Shown here one piece after another: positions 26,534 to 36,119 of a DNA stretch of 64,000 bases. Numbering within the stretch: position 1 is the stretch's first letter; each line of letters opens with the position of its first letter. The DNA is taken from assembly GCA_934438135.1 (NCBI GenBank), contig CAKSBP010000015.1, positions 6,988 to 70,987 of the forward strand. The letters are read 5' to 3'. Made by a program: the position numbers and the translations under genes. Under the pieces are notes generated by a model, which was not told the origin of the DNA, did no database searches, and saw only the letters and a program-made list of their open reading frames with translations. The DNA is from an uncultured Clostridium sp. GTDB taxonomy: Bacteria; Bacillota; Clostridia; Lachnospirales; Lachnospiraceae.

Positions 26534-27244
26534 TTGAATAATGAAACAACTGTGTTAGTAGTAGATGATGATAAGGAAATTGCGGAACTGGTAGAAATTC
26601 ATCTGATAAGTGATGGATTTCAGGTGGAAAAGGCATATTCAGCAGACGAGGGATTTGAAATACTGAAAAGAAAAAATGTCAATCTGATTATTTTGGATAT
26701 TATGATGCCTGGTATGGACGGCATTAAAATGTGTGAAAAAATTCGAGAAACATCTGCAGTACCGATTATCTTTTTGAGTGCAAAATCTACAGATTTGGAT
26801 AAAATTGTGGGATTAGGCTCCGGAGCAGATGATTATGTAATTAAACCCTTTAATCCGTTGGAATTGATGGCAAGGGTAAAATCCCAGCTGCGCCGTTATA
26901 CGGAATTAAACCCTTCCTCTAAATTAAAGGAAAAGGAAGAAGATGTGGAAATCAAGGTTACTAATCTGATAATACGTAAACAGAATCATGAAGTAATTGC
27001 ATTTGGAGAGCCAGTGAACCTGACTCCGATTGAATTTGAAATTATTTTTCTGCTGGCTTCCAATGCCGGACGGGTGTTTAGTACCGATGACATTTTTGAA
27101 CATGTCTGGAAAGATAAAATGTACGAGGCCAATAACACAGTTATGGTTCATATCCGACGAATTCGTGAAAAAATTGAAAAGGGTACGGAGAATGTTCGTA
27201 TTATAAAGACGGTCTGGGGAGTTGGATATAAAATTGATAAATAA
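26534..27244 (+). CDS. OmpR/VanR-type response regulator
   Basis: A 236-residue response regulator. The receiver domain has the acidic pocket VVDDDKE at residues 9-15, phosphoacceptor Asp55 in ILDIMMPGMDG and the conserved lysine in VIKPF. The C-terminal winged helix (about 135-236) has VNLTPIEFEIIFLLASNAGRVFS and ends in TVWGVGYKI. The start is TTG at 26534 after GGGAGGAT. Its 3' end overlaps the sensor kinase gene. It probably controls the ABC module downstream, in the way VanRS/BceRS-like systems control adjacent transporters; the signal is unknown. Confidence 0.93.
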   Translation: MNNETTVLVVDDDKEIAELVEIHLISDGFQVEKAYSADEGFEILKRKNVNLIILDIMMPGMDGIKMCEKIRETSAVPIIFLSAKSTDLDKIVGLGSGADDYVIKPFNPLELMARVKSQLRRYTELNPSSKLKEKEEDVEIKVTNLIIRKQNHEVIAFGEPVNLTPIEFEIIFLLASNAGRVFSTDDIFEHVWKDKMYEANNTVMVHIRRIREKIEKGTENVRIIKTVWGVGYKIDK

Positions 27245-28445
27245 AACAAGAAGTTTTCGTTATGAGATTATTATTATTACATTGTTAAGTGCTTTATGCA
27301 CTATTTTAGTAGAAGGTGGAAGTTTTCTTTTATATCAGTTCATTCGAAGAATTTTAATGGATGGGCAGAAACCCCATCAGGAACCAGGAAAAGTTCCACC
27401 AGTAGAGGGCGGAGGTATTCCTCAGAAATTTGATATGGTAGTAAAGGAGCCTGACGGTGGAGTCAGGAGGATGGCAGGAAAAAGTGATGATATGATTTAT
27501 ATCTGTCTGGCGGCTGCATTTATCGCCGGAGTTCTCTTATTTCTCTGCTTCTTTTTATTATTTACCAAGAAAATATCCGAGTCATTGAAAGAAATTAGAT
27601 CTGGTATTCAGGAAATATCCGTTGGTAATTTTGAAAGCAGAATTACCGTAAAAGGAAATAATGAATTTGCCATGATTGCCGAGCAGGTGAATCATATGAC
27701 GGAACAGATTCAAGCCATTTTAAAGGAAGAGCGGCAGAATGAAGAAGTAAAAAATGAACTGATTACAAATGTTGCTCATGATTTAAGGACACCACTAACC
27801 TCTATTATTGGGTATCTGTACCTGCTTTCCAATAATAATAGTCTTACTGCCGAGCAGAAAGAACATTATATTGAAATTGCTTATAATAAATCGAAACGTC
27901 TGGAAGAATTAATTGAGGATTTATTCCGGTTTACAAAATACAACAATGAACAGATGAAGCTAAATATACAGAAAATTGATTTTGTCCAGCTGGTAGAACA
28001 GATGGGAGAGGAGTTCTATCCAAGTATGGAACAGACAGGTCTTGCATACCATTTTCATTCTAATGTAAAACACGCATATATACAGGCAGATGGTAATCTT
28101 TTGGCGAGAGCTGTGGCAAATCTTATGTCCAATGCTGTGAAATATGGAAAAGATGGAAAAGAGATTTGTGTAAATCTGACTCTTAATCAAGGAAAACTGG
28201 AACTATCAATTCGAAACTATGGAAAGGTAATTCCAAAGGAAAAGCTTCAGCATATTTTTGAGCGTTTTTATCGGGTAGAAGAGTCACGTTCTGAAGAAAC
28301 AGGGGGAAGCGGATTAGGTCTTGCCATTGCACAGAAAATTGCAGATATGCATCACGGGAGCATCCATGCCGAGAGCAGTATGGAGGGAACGGTATTTTAT
28401 TTGTTATTAAACTTGTATGGGGAGAATGTGAGGAATACACAATGA
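27222..28445 (+). CDS. VanS-type sensor histidine kinase
   Basis: A 407-residue membrane kinase. Two membrane helices (about 17-40 and 90-113) bracket a short Pro/Gly-rich extracellular loop. HAMP follows, then HisKA with His186 in NVAHDLRTPLTS, and HATPase with N, G1 and G2 boxes (NLMSNAVKYG, GGSGLGLAI). The start is TTG at 27222 or TTG at 27234; the latter has better ribosome-site spacing from GGGGAG. Either way it overlaps the response regulator gene, and its TGA overlaps the next ATG. The very short sensor loop resembles intramembrane-sensing kinases that watch an associated ABC transporter. Confidence 0.93.
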   Translation: MDIKLINKTRSFRYEIIIITLLSALCTILVEGGSFLLYQFIRRILMDGQKPHQEPGKVPPVEGGGIPQKFDMVVKEPDGGVRRMAGKSDDMIYICLAAAFIAGVLLFLCFFLLFTKKISESLKEIRSGIQEISVGNFESRITVKGNNEFAMIAEQVNHMTEQIQAILKEERQNEEVKNELITNVAHDLRTPLTSIIGYLYLLSNNNSLTAEQKEHYIEIAYNKSKRLEELIEDLFRFTKYNNEQMKLNIQKIDFVQLVEQMGEEFYPSMEQTGLAYHFHSNVKHAYIQADGNLLARAVANLMSNAVKYGKDGKEICVNLTLNQGKLELSIRNYGKVIPKEKLQHIFERFYRVEESRSEETGGSGLGLAIAQKIADMHHGSIHAESSMEGTVFYLLLNLYGENVRNTQ

Positions 28446-30673
28446 AACAGGTGAAAAAGACTTTTTTCATTCTATGGATAATAATAATGGGGTGTACAGC
28501 AGGGAACTTGAACCAAAAAGTAAAAGCTGAGCAGATTACCTCTCACCGCATTCAAATGAATGTAACTGTTAATTTTGGGCAGCAGCTGAAAGAAGGACGT
28601 ATGGCAAATGTTCAGATTTCTGTAAAAAATAAAGAAAAAGAGTTTGATGGATATCTTGCTATGGAAGTTAATGTATCACCCACTTCCCAGAAATGTTCCT
28701 ACCAGAAGGAAGTTTCCGTGAAGGCAAATCAGGAAACTATTTATGAAATGGTGCTTCCTACGGCCCATTCAGGAGAAATGATAACTATGAAGCTTTTGGA
28801 TCAGGAGTGGAATGTACTGGCATTTCAGAAGACCATGCTGAATCTGGATGATGATAGGAAATGCCAGTATATTGGAACTCTTGATGAGAAACTGCCATAC
28901 ATAGAAGTTCTCGAAAAAAATAATCTTAAAGATATTGTAATTGATGCAAATCGGTTTCCAGAGGAAAAGGATGGACTGGATACATTTGAGACGATTTTGA
29001 TTGACCATTCCCACATATCCAATATTCTTTTAAAACAATATGATTCTTTGAAAGAATGGAATCAAAATGGAGGCACTATTATAATAGAAGAAAATTCTCA
29101 AAAAATACGGAAGTATCTTGGCTATGGAAGAAAGAAAACATCTGTTGTAAAGGATTTGGAAGGTAAAACTATATACCAGGTATTTGACAATGGTGACGGA
29201 ATTGTAGTGGAATGGCAGGCGAAAAAAAAACTGTATGATAGCTTTCAATCCGTTCAGGAGAAAAATTACATAATTCAATGTATCACCGAAAATTTGTCTC
29301 ATAAAAATCGGAACCGTATGCTAGAAGAGCAGGAAGAAACCAATTCCAGCCTGGAAGGAATGCTTCGGAGTTTAAAACACATGGATTCCAGATGTTTCCC
29401 TGAAATACGGCTTAATCTCATTCTTCTTTGTGTCTATATTATTCTTGCAGGTCCCGTATTATATATTCTTCTTTTGAAGCAGAAGAGAAGAGATAAGTAT
29501 TATATTGGGATGATTCTGCTTTCGATTTGTTTTGGAGTGGGAATTCTTTTTTTGAACCCAAGCTGGAAAGTGCAGACACCCTATGTGAATTTTGTAACCA
29601 TAAATAGTTATCATCCGGCATCACAGACGAAAACAGAAGATACGTATTTTAACATTATGATGTCATCGAAAAAGGATGAAGTACTTTCTATGTCGGAGAA
29701 TGCTAGTATAGAGGCACTGGGCATTTTAGAAAATGACTCCTGTAACTGGCTGGAAGGCAGTGATAATGTTGAAAGTGAAATAGTAAAGCACGTCAGCGAT
29801 ACCAGAATTCGTATTTTAAATCCCTTGTATCGAAAATCCTATTTCTTTCATTCAGCCAGTCACAAAAAAGAGAAAGGTTCTCTTTCCTATCGGCTAAGTC
29901 TGAAAAATAATCTGATTCAAGGAAGTATTACGAATTCATTGGGATATGATCTTAAAAATGTCATTGTTATTGGAAATTACCACGTTATTGATATTGAAGA
30001 CCTGAAAAACGGAGATACATTTAATCTGTCAAAAAGACAGAGTATTGTCAGTGATGTTGATCTGAAAGTACAACTGGAACATATTTTGGAAGAGGATAAA
30101 AATAATTTTGGTTCACTTTTAACAGAAGCCTATTACTACTGTGTGAAAAGTCAGGGTGCAGCCTATCATAATGATACATTTCTAATTGGAACTATTTCAA
30201 GTGATAGCAAAACTTTTTTAAGTGAAAATGGTCTGCAAAGTCAGAATATGAATCTGGTTGTTTATCCATTATGGGAAGTAGAAAAGCGAGAAGTTCAGTA
30301 TACATTTGTGACGGACATTGATCTGTATGAGACGGACAGCAGTTATGAAGATGTAGAGAATAAAGCAAAAGATGAAAGGACGATTGAAAAAGAATACAAA
30401 TTCTCGACTCAGTCTGAATTAAAACATCTTGTTTGGAGTCAGGAACTCAATAAAGGCAGCCGCCACTTTGAAATTTCAATTTACAATCATAAAGAAAATC
30501 AGTTTGAAACTATTTTTAATAATTTAGGAACACAGAAATTTGATATTACTGAGGACTATCTGGCAGAGGGAGGAAGGCTGCTTTTAAAATTTAAGAGTAA
30601 AGGAACTGGAATGGGTATGACTCATTTTAGTCTTCCAATTATTTCTGCTAATATGGAGGTATCCTATGATTGA
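28442..30673 (+). CDS. Large membrane-anchored extracytoplasmic protein of ABC module
   Basis: I cannot assign this 743-residue protein to a named family. It has an N-terminal export signal (hydrophobic residues 7-22; cleavage could follow KVKA, and IIMGC is only a poor lipobox), an extracytoplasmic part to about 320, two membrane helices at about 322-345 and 353-372, and a second long extracytoplasmic part to the end. Both outer parts are beta-rich. The layout recalls accessory proteins in ABC clusters that carry an N-terminal beta-sandwich and a Rossmann-like segment (residues 140-220: IDANRFPEEKDGLDTFETIL). It overlaps the kinase gene by 4 bp and the ATPase gene by 8 bp, so it belongs to the transporter module. 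Confidence 0.7.
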   Translation: MKQVKKTFFILWIIIMGCTAGNLNQKVKAEQITSHRIQMNVTVNFGQQLKEGRMANVQISVKNKEKEFDGYLAMEVNVSPTSQKCSYQKEVSVKANQETIYEMVLPTAHSGEMITMKLLDQEWNVLAFQKTMLNLDDDRKCQYIGTLDEKLPYIEVLEKNNLKDIVIDANRFPEEKDGLDTFETILIDHSHISNILLKQYDSLKEWNQNGGTIIIEENSQKIRKYLGYGRKKTSVVKDLEGKTIYQVFDNGDGIVVEWQAKKKLYDSFQSVQEKNYIIQCITENLSHKNRNRMLEEQEETNSSLEGMLRSLKHMDSRCFPEIRLNLILLCVYIILAGPVLYILLLKQKRRDKYYIGMILLSICFGVGILFLNPSWKVQTPYVNFVTINSYHPASQTKTEDTYFNIMMSSKKDEVLSMSENASIEALGILENDSCNWLEGSDNVESEIVKHVSDTRIRILNPLYRKSYFFHSASHKKEKGSLSYRLSLKNNLIQGSITNSLGYDLKNVIVIGNYHVIDIEDLKNGDTFNLSKRQSIVSDVDLKVQLEHILEEDKNNFGSLLTEAYYYCVKSQGAAYHNDTFLIGTISSDSKTFLSENGLQSQNMNLVVYPLWEVEKREVQYTFVTDIDLYETDSSYEDVENKAKDERTIEKEYKFSTQSELKHLVWSQELNKGSRHFEISIYNHKENQFETIFNNLGTQKFDITEDYLAEGGRLLLKFKSKGTGMGMTHFSLPIISANMEVSYD

Positions 30674-31601
30674 GTTTGTTAATGTTTATAAATCTTATCA
30701 AAAAGTAAAAGCAGCTTCTGCGATTAGTTTTCAACTGAAAGAAAATAATGTATTTGGTGTGATTGGACCAGAGCATTCAGGGAAGACAACGATTTTGAAA
30801 ATCTGTGCTGGTTTGGTGCGGCCAGATGAAGGCATTGTATTACGGGACAATAAAAATATATTCGACAATCCAAGAGACCATGGAAGACGTATTGGCTATA
30901 TGCCTCAAAAACCTGGAATTTATGAGGAACTGACAGTACGCGAATATCTGGAATTTTATGCACGCATATATGGAATGGATGAACGAAGCAGCTATCGGGC
31001 AGGAGAAATCTGGATGGATAAAACAGGAATCCGGGAGTATGCGGATATGACGATGGATATGCTGACCCAGGAAACAAAACAATATGTCGGCCTGACAAGA
31101 TGTATGATACATCAGCCGGAGCTTTTCATTCTAGATGAACCATTTCAGAATCTCAATAGGGACAGCCGTTTTAAGATGTTCGAGCTTATTATGAAGTTAA
31201 AAAGGGATGGAACGACCATCTTAATCAGTTCTGATAGTATGGAAGAAATGGAAGAACTGTGTTCAGAAATTGCAGTTTTGGAAAATGGAAGAATTGTAGT
31301 CAGTGGTTCTGTAGAGGAAGTAATAAAGGAAGTAAACATTTCACGTCCCTTAATGATTAAGGTGTTAAATAAGGTAGATGAAGCAGTGATGCTGTTAAAA
31401 GAAAATCCATATGTAAGAAATATTTCTATCAGTGGATGTCGGATTGCAGTGCGGTTTGATGGAGAAGAGAAAATAGAGGCACAGCTGTTAAACCTGCTCG
31501 TACAAAAAGGAATTCCGGTTAGTTCATTTGTCCGGGAAAAGGGCAGGATGGAAGATGTTATTTCAAAAGTATCTACCACAGCGACAGGGGGAATTTTATG
31601 A
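30666..31601 (+). CDS. ABC transporter ATPase with degenerate signature motif
   Basis: A 311-residue ABC ATPase. Walker A is GPEHSGKTT at residues 34-42 and Walker B is LFILDEPFQNL. The signature loop reads MLTQETKQYVGLTR in place of LSGGQxxR, an unusual divergence that removes both glycines. YMPQKPGIYEELTVREYLEFYARIYG is a normal Q-loop region. The C-terminal 90 residues form the extra domain usual in ABC-2 ATPases. It pairs with the permease that starts 4 bp before its end and with the large outer protein before it. Activity is probable but the changed signature leaves some doubt. Confidence 0.88.
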   Translation: MIEFVNVYKSYQKVKAASAISFQLKENNVFGVIGPEHSGKTTILKICAGLVRPDEGIVLRDNKNIFDNPRDHGRRIGYMPQKPGIYEELTVREYLEFYARIYGMDERSSYRAGEIWMDKTGIREYADMTMDMLTQETKQYVGLTRCMIHQPELFILDEPFQNLNRDSRFKMFELIMKLKRDGTTILISSDSMEEMEELCSEIAVLENGRIVVSGSVEEVIKEVNISRPLMIKVLNKVDEAVMLLKENPYVRNISISGCRIAVRFDGEEKIEAQLLNLLVQKGIPVSSFVREKGRMEDVISKVSTTATGGIL

Positions 31602-32446
31602 TGAAGATAAATCCTATATTTAAGAAAGACATGATTTCCAGTATGCGCAACAGCAGAACAGCAGCGGTTATCACTTTGTTTAACTTATGCTTTGGGACAA
31701 TCATACTTCTTTATATATATGAAAAAATTCATTTGAAACAGTATGAAAGAATATTAGATTATCAGGACATTAATAAGCTGGCTGCTCTATCAGGAGGTAT
31801 CATTTTGTGCTTTACGCTTTTGTATGTTCCATTTGTGGCAGCAAAAACAGTTATAATAGAAAGGCAGAAGCAGAATCTGGATTTAATTCTATTGGCAGTT
31901 TCCAGTCCCATATATTTTGTGTGGGAAAAATTAATGGCAGTTATCAGTGTTTATGTGATGATTCTAATTTCTTCTCTTCCAGTAGCCGCGGTTATCTTTA
32001 GTACTGGTGGAAGTGATGTTTTGGTTTATGTAAAGATGTTTTTTCAGTTTCTTAGTACTGCATTACTGGCAGGAAGTATCGGTTTGTTCTTTTCCTGTAT
32101 TGCAAAAAGGAAAATGACATCTATCTTCTGGTCTTATGCAACCATAATTATATTTTGCGTGCTTCCATTTTTGGTATACCATGTATTCGGATTAGATATA
32201 TGGCAGCATACATTAAAAAGTGGAACAAGACAGCCCAAATTCATTTTTCTTGGAAATCCAGCAGTTACATTTTATTACTTTATTTCTCCAGAACACGCAA
32301 GTTCCCTGTCTTTGTATCAGGGTATACATTTTCTATGGGACTGGAGTGCTCAAAGCATTTTGGTACAGATATCCATATCTGTGATTTTTACTGTTGTGTC
32401 TGCTTTTCGATTAAAACCATCTGTTCTGCCACGAAAGAAAAAATAG
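31598..32446 (+). CDS. ABC-2 type permease
   Basis: A 282-residue membrane protein with six predicted helices, starting with the cytoplasmic INPIFKKDMISSMRNSRTAAV. An AAKTVIIERQKQNLDLILLAVSS segment is the short amphipathic stretch typical of ABC-2 permeases between helices two and three. It overlaps the ATPase gene by 4 bp (ATGA). With the preceding genes it makes a transporter unit probably controlled by the two-component system at 26534; the substrate is unknown. Confidence 0.85.
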   Translation: MMKINPIFKKDMISSMRNSRTAAVITLFNLCFGTIILLYIYEKIHLKQYERILDYQDINKLAALSGGIILCFTLLYVPFVAAKTVIIERQKQNLDLILLAVSSPIYFVWEKLMAVISVYVMILISSLPVAAVIFSTGGSDVLVYVKMFFQFLSTALLAGSIGLFFSCIAKRKMTSIFWSYATIIIFCVLPFLVYHVFGLDIWQHTLKSGTRQPKFIFLGNPAVTFYYFISPEHASSLSLYQGIHFLWDWSAQSILVQISISVIFTVVSAFRLKPSVLPRKKK

Positions 32447-32458
32447 CACAAAAAGAAA

Positions 32459-32492
32459 AGGGGAAAGACATCACCCAAATGCCTTTCCCCTC
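32459..32492 (+). terminator. Intrinsic terminator of the ABC module
   Basis: AGGGGAAAG at 32459-32467 pairs with CTTTCCCCT at 32483-32491, followed by CTTATATA. The stem is strong but the T-run is poor. Confidence 0.6.
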
Positions 32493-32563
32493 TTATATAA
32501 AAATGGAAGAAGAAATATAATATATATTAGTATAACACATTTAATAAAAAAAAGATAGTAAAA

Positions 32564-33352
32564 CTATAAATCTCTTAACTTTTTTGAGATTTTTATTTTG
32601 GTGTAAAGGGAAGAATATGCAATTTCATCTATTTCTATTATATAATTTGTAGGAAAATTCTTTTGAATTCCTTTTTGTCTCATTGTATCCACCGCTTTGT
32701 TATAAGCAACGGCGGCTTCCACTTCTGTTTCATAAATACCAACCTGATAGTTTCCGTTGATATGAATCGATGCAAGGTAACGGTAAAGACCGTTTTGTAC
32801 AAATCTTTGAACTCCATAATATTTATTAATCACTTGGATATTTTTATAGCGAAAATCTGTCGCATCCCCATTTACAAAAATATAATCCCGTCCGCAGACT
32901 GCAAAGTTTTTAATTCCGTATCGAGAGAGAATATTGACCTGCATTCCAAAATCGGATACGAAAAGATGACCGCCTCGTTTCATGATTTTATGGTGGGAAT
33001 AGTAGAACAAATCATCAACATCAAATTTAAAAGCAGTTCCCTGATCCAGATAATATACAAAATATGTATCTTTTAAAATGATAGGATTTTTAATGTAATA
33101 TCCGGTTTTCAGGTAGTTTATCAGGCTGATCCACTTAGAAAAGCTTAAAATACTGCATTGTTCTGCATAGTCAGTAATATTAAAATCAGGATAGTCTAGC
33201 AGCTTCGAGGCTTCCTGGTAAGCAGTATTTGCCTCTGTTTCTGAGGGGTAGGTCCCAAGACTGATATGTTTTCGGGATATAGTGATGGAAGAACGGTAAT
33301 GAACCGAGCCGTCTTTTCTTGTCACCGAATAGACTCCAGGCAGACAGGTCAT
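32564..33352 (-). CDS. AP2-domain protein with degenerate HNH-like core
   Basis: A 262-residue protein with the order AP2, HNH-like, AP2. The first AP2-like domain (about residues 5-55) has GVYSVTRKDGSVHYRSSITI then HISLGTYPSETEANTAYQ. The second (about 178-240) has YYGVQRFVQNGLYRYLASIH then YQVGIYETEVEAAVAYNKA. Between them FVNGDATDFRYKNI (159-172) keeps the framework of the HNH finger HxNGDxxDNRxxNL but has Phe159 for the histidine and Phe167 for Asn. The start at 33352 is set by GGAGGTGAAATCT on the minus strand; a longer hydrophobic upstream frame lacks a ribosome site. HNH-AP2 proteins are usually phage or intron homing endonucleases; this one looks catalytically dead and may be a DNA-binding regulator. 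Confidence 0.75.
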   Translation of the reverse strand: MTCLPGVYSVTRKDGSVHYRSSITISRKHISLGTYPSETEANTAYQEASKLLDYPDFNITDYAEQCSILSFSKWISLINYLKTGYYIKNPIILKDTYFVYYLDQGTAFKFDVDDLFYYSHHKIMKRGGHLFVSDFGMQVNILSRYGIKNFAVCGRDYIFVNGDATDFRYKNIQVINKYYGVQRFVQNGLYRYLASIHINGNYQVGIYETEVEAAVAYNKAVDTMRQKGIQKNFPTNYIIEIDEIAYSSLYTKIKISKKLRDL

Positions 33353-33633
33353 AGATTTCACCTCCGGCGGAAATTTATTTTCTAATAGTATAGCACAAAA
33401 GTTTTTTTGGGTACAGAAATAGATATTACATAAATGTTGCGTATTTATTATTGAAAAAGTGGCAATAATAAAACTAAAAACCAGAAAAATCAACTTAAAA
33501 TAGGAATAATACATGGTAAATATTAAATTTTGTGTATAGAAAATAAATATTTGGCATAGAATAGTTAATAATTCATTAACAAACTGGTAATATTTAAAAG
33601 CCAATTGAGAAAAAATAGAAATGAGGAGTGGCA

Positions 33634-34509
33634 ATGAAAAAAATTAGTTTTTTAACCAATCATAAATGGAATAGACAGAATTTATTTTTTTATGGCTGCC
33701 GCTGGAGCATTTTTATAACAGCATATGTATTGATAGCAGTCGTAATTGTTCTTAGTTCAGAAGATTATTTTAAAGAAGGAATTTACGCGGCACAGGTTGC
33801 CTATACCAGTCATTCATCGGCAGATGCAAATACAGAAAAAGGTGGAACAAAAGAAATTGGACCACAGAATATACAGAATAAAAATACGGGAACATTAAGT
33901 GATAAGGTAATGAAAGAAAATGGAGCAGTGGAAAATGCATTTGCTCAGGAAACATCATCACCGGCAGTCAGCTGCATGAATATGAATGTGATTGATTCGG
34001 TGGTTATGGAGCAGGCAGAAGTAAAGAAAAAAGAAGAAGCTGCCCAGAGAAAAGAAGGATTAACAAAGAATGAGGAAGTGAAAGAAGCTTTTACTACGGT
34101 GGGCGATTCCTCGGCAAAAATTAAGCTTTCATCGAAAGATAAAAATGTACTGCTTCGAATCGTAGAAGCAGAAGCTACAGGAGAAAGCATAAGAGGAAAA
34201 ATGCTGGTTGCCAATGTGGTTCTTAACAGAGTCCGCTCATCTAAGTTCCCAGATACAGTAGAAAAAGTAGTATTTCAGAAAAATGGTTCCGTTTATCAGT
34301 TTTCACCAATAAAAGATGGAAGATATTATAAAGTGAACATTAGCAATGATACTAAGAAAGCAGTCAACAGGGTTTTAAATGGAGAAGATTATTCACAGGG
34401 GGCTCTTTTCTTTATGTCCAGAAGCCGTGCAGTCTCTGGAAGCGTTACATGGTTTGATACAAAACTTTGCAAGGTTTTTAAGTACGGAACCCACGAGTTT
34501 TATAAGTAA
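33634..34509 (+). CDS. SleB-like cell wall hydrolase
   Basis: A 291-residue protein with an N-terminal membrane helix (about 22-42), a Ser/Thr/Glu/Lys-rich linker to about 165 and a C-terminal SleB/CwlJ-type hydrolase domain: LLRIVEAEATGESIRGKMLVANVVLNRV with the probable catalytic glutamate in EAEATGE, then YQFSPIKDGRYY and ALFFMSRS. The family cleaves peptidoglycan glycan strands, best known from spore cortex lysis. A vegetative, membrane-tethered role fits the linker here. I prefer ATG 33634, six bases after GAGGAG, over the GTG six bases upstream. Confidence 0.88.
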   Translation: MKKISFLTNHKWNRQNLFFYGCRWSIFITAYVLIAVVIVLSSEDYFKEGIYAAQVAYTSHSSADANTEKGGTKEIGPQNIQNKNTGTLSDKVMKENGAVENAFAQETSSPAVSCMNMNVIDSVVMEQAEVKKKEEAAQRKEGLTKNEEVKEAFTTVGDSSAKIKLSSKDKNVLLRIVEAEATGESIRGKMLVANVVLNRVRSSKFPDTVEKVVFQKNGSVYQFSPIKDGRYYKVNISNDTKKAVNRVLNGEDYSQGALFFMSRSRAVSGSVTWFDTKLCKVFKYGTHEFYK

Positions 34510-34514
34510 GTATA

Positions 34515-34543
34515 TTGCTAGCGGTGTGAAATCGTGTTATAAT
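34515..34543 (+). promoter_or_regulatory. Promoter of thrC
   Basis: TTGCTA at 34515-34520 and TATAAT at 34538-34543 with a 17-bp spacer, 31 bp before the thrC start. Confidence 0.7.
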
Positions 34544-34574
34544 GGTGAAAATTAGTAGAAAAGGATGAGAAGAC

Positions 34575-36062
34575 ATGAGTATATTATACAAAAGCACCCG
34601 AAGCGATAGCGCACCGGTCACTGCTTCTCAGGCAGTTTTAAAAGGCTTGGCAGATGACGGAGGACTTTTTGTTCCAGAAACAATCCCAGCTTTAGAAGTA
34701 TCCCTGGATGAACTTGCAGGAATGTCTTACCAGCAGACAGCATATGAAGTTATGAAACTTTTTCTGACGGATTATACAGAAGAAGAGTTGAAATATTGTA
34801 TCGATAAAGCATACGACAAGAAGTTTGATACAGAAGAAATCGCACCATTGGTAAAAGCAGACGGCGCATATTATCTGGAACTTTTCCATGGTTCAACCAT
34901 CGCATTTAAAGACATGGCATTATCTATTTTACCTTATCTTTTAACGACAGCAGCCAAAAAGAATCAGGTGAAAAACGATATTGTTATCCTGACTGCAACA
35001 TCCGGTGATACAGGTAAAGCTGCTCTTGCAGGTTTTCAGGATGTAGAAGGCACAAAGATTATTGTATTTTACCCAAAACACGGTGTCAGTCCAATTCAGG
35101 AAAAACAGATGGTTACCCAGAAAGGTGCGAATACATATGTAGTCGGAATCGAAGGAAACTTTGATGACGCACAGACCGGTGTAAAGACCATGTTTAATAA
35201 TAAGGATTTGGCAAAAAAAATGGACGAGAAAGGATTTCAGTTCTCTTCTGCAAACTCCATTAACATTGGACGTCTGGTTCCACAGATTGTTTATTATGTA
35301 TATTCTTATTGTAAGCTTCTTAACAATAAAGAAATCGAAAAAGGTGAGAACATCAATGTAGTTGTTCCAACTGGAAACTTCGGAAATATTCTTGCTGCAT
35401 TCTATGCAAAGAATATGGGGATTCCGATTAAGAAATTAATCTGTGCTTCCAATGATAATAAAGTACTTTATGATTTCTTTCAGGATGGAATATATGACAG
35501 AAACAGAGAATTTATCTTAACAGCATCTCCATCTATGGATATCTTGATTTCAAGTAACCTGGAGCGTCTGATTTACCGTATTGCCGGAAATGACAGTACA
35601 AAATGCAAAGAGTTAATGGATAAATTGGTAAAAGATGGAAAATATACAATTACCGATTCTATGAAAGATCTTCTTGCTGATTTTACAGGCGGCTATGCAA
35701 CAGAAGAAGAAACATTTAAAACCATCAAAGATTTATATGACAAGACTGGTTATGTAATCGATACTCATACAGCAGTTGCTGCTGCCGTATATAATAAATA
35801 TAAAAAGACAGCTTCCGATGACACAAAGACAATCATTGCATCTACAGCAAGCCCATACAAATTTACCAGAAGTGTTATGAATGCCATTGATAAAAAATAT
35901 GATACAATGTCTGACTTTGAATTAGTGGATCTGTTAAAAGAAATCTCTAAGACAAATGTGCCGAATGCAATCGAAGAAATCCGTAGCACACCAGTACTTC
36001 ATGACACAGTCTGCGATAAGAGTGAAATGCAGCAGATCGTTGAAAAAATCTTAGGATTATAG
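34575..36062 (+). CDS. thrC: Threonine synthase
   Basis: ThrC is a PLP enzyme converting O-phosphohomoserine to threonine. The 495-residue length fits the long class also found in E. coli and yeast. The PLP lysine is Lys112 in STIAFKDMALS; TATSGDTGKAAL and VVPTGNFGNILAAFYAK bind the cofactor phosphate and substrate. It is a single-gene unit with its own promoter (34515) and terminator (36089); hom and thrB are not in the window. I see no T-box or threonine attenuator in the short leader. Confidence 0.97.
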   Translation: MSILYKSTRSDSAPVTASQAVLKGLADDGGLFVPETIPALEVSLDELAGMSYQQTAYEVMKLFLTDYTEEELKYCIDKAYDKKFDTEEIAPLVKADGAYYLELFHGSTIAFKDMALSILPYLLTTAAKKNQVKNDIVILTATSGDTGKAALAGFQDVEGTKIIVFYPKHGVSPIQEKQMVTQKGANTYVVGIEGNFDDAQTGVKTMFNNKDLAKKMDEKGFQFSSANSINIGRLVPQIVYYVYSYCKLLNNKEIEKGENINVVVPTGNFGNILAAFYAKNMGIPIKKLICASNDNKVLYDFFQDGIYDRNREFILTASPSMDILISSNLERLIYRIAGNDSTKCKELMDKLVKDGKYTITDSMKDLLADFTGGYATEEETFKTIKDLYDKTGYVIDTHTAVAAAVYNKYKKTASDDTKTIIASTASPYKFTRSVMNAIDKKYDTMSDFELVDLLKEISKTNVPNAIEEIRSTPVLHDTVCDKSEMQQIVEKILGL

Positions 36063-36088
36063 GCACTATTATAATAGAAGAAACAAGA

Positions 36089-36119
36089 CCTCTCCAATTC
36101 TATATGGAGAGGTTTTTTT
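36089..36119 (+). terminator. Intrinsic terminator of thrC
   Basis: CCTCTCC at 36089-36095 pairs with GGAGAGG at 36106-36112, followed directly by seven T. Confidence 0.9.

Noticed and set aside
25664..28445. Glycopeptide resistance locus (VanZ, VanR, VanS names)
   Set aside because: No vanH, vanA or vanX is present; these families are widespread and the names do not imply resistance.
33353..33634. N-terminal extension of the AP2 protein frame
   Set aside because: It is hydrophobic noise without a ribosome site; an ideal one sits right before the ATG at 33352.
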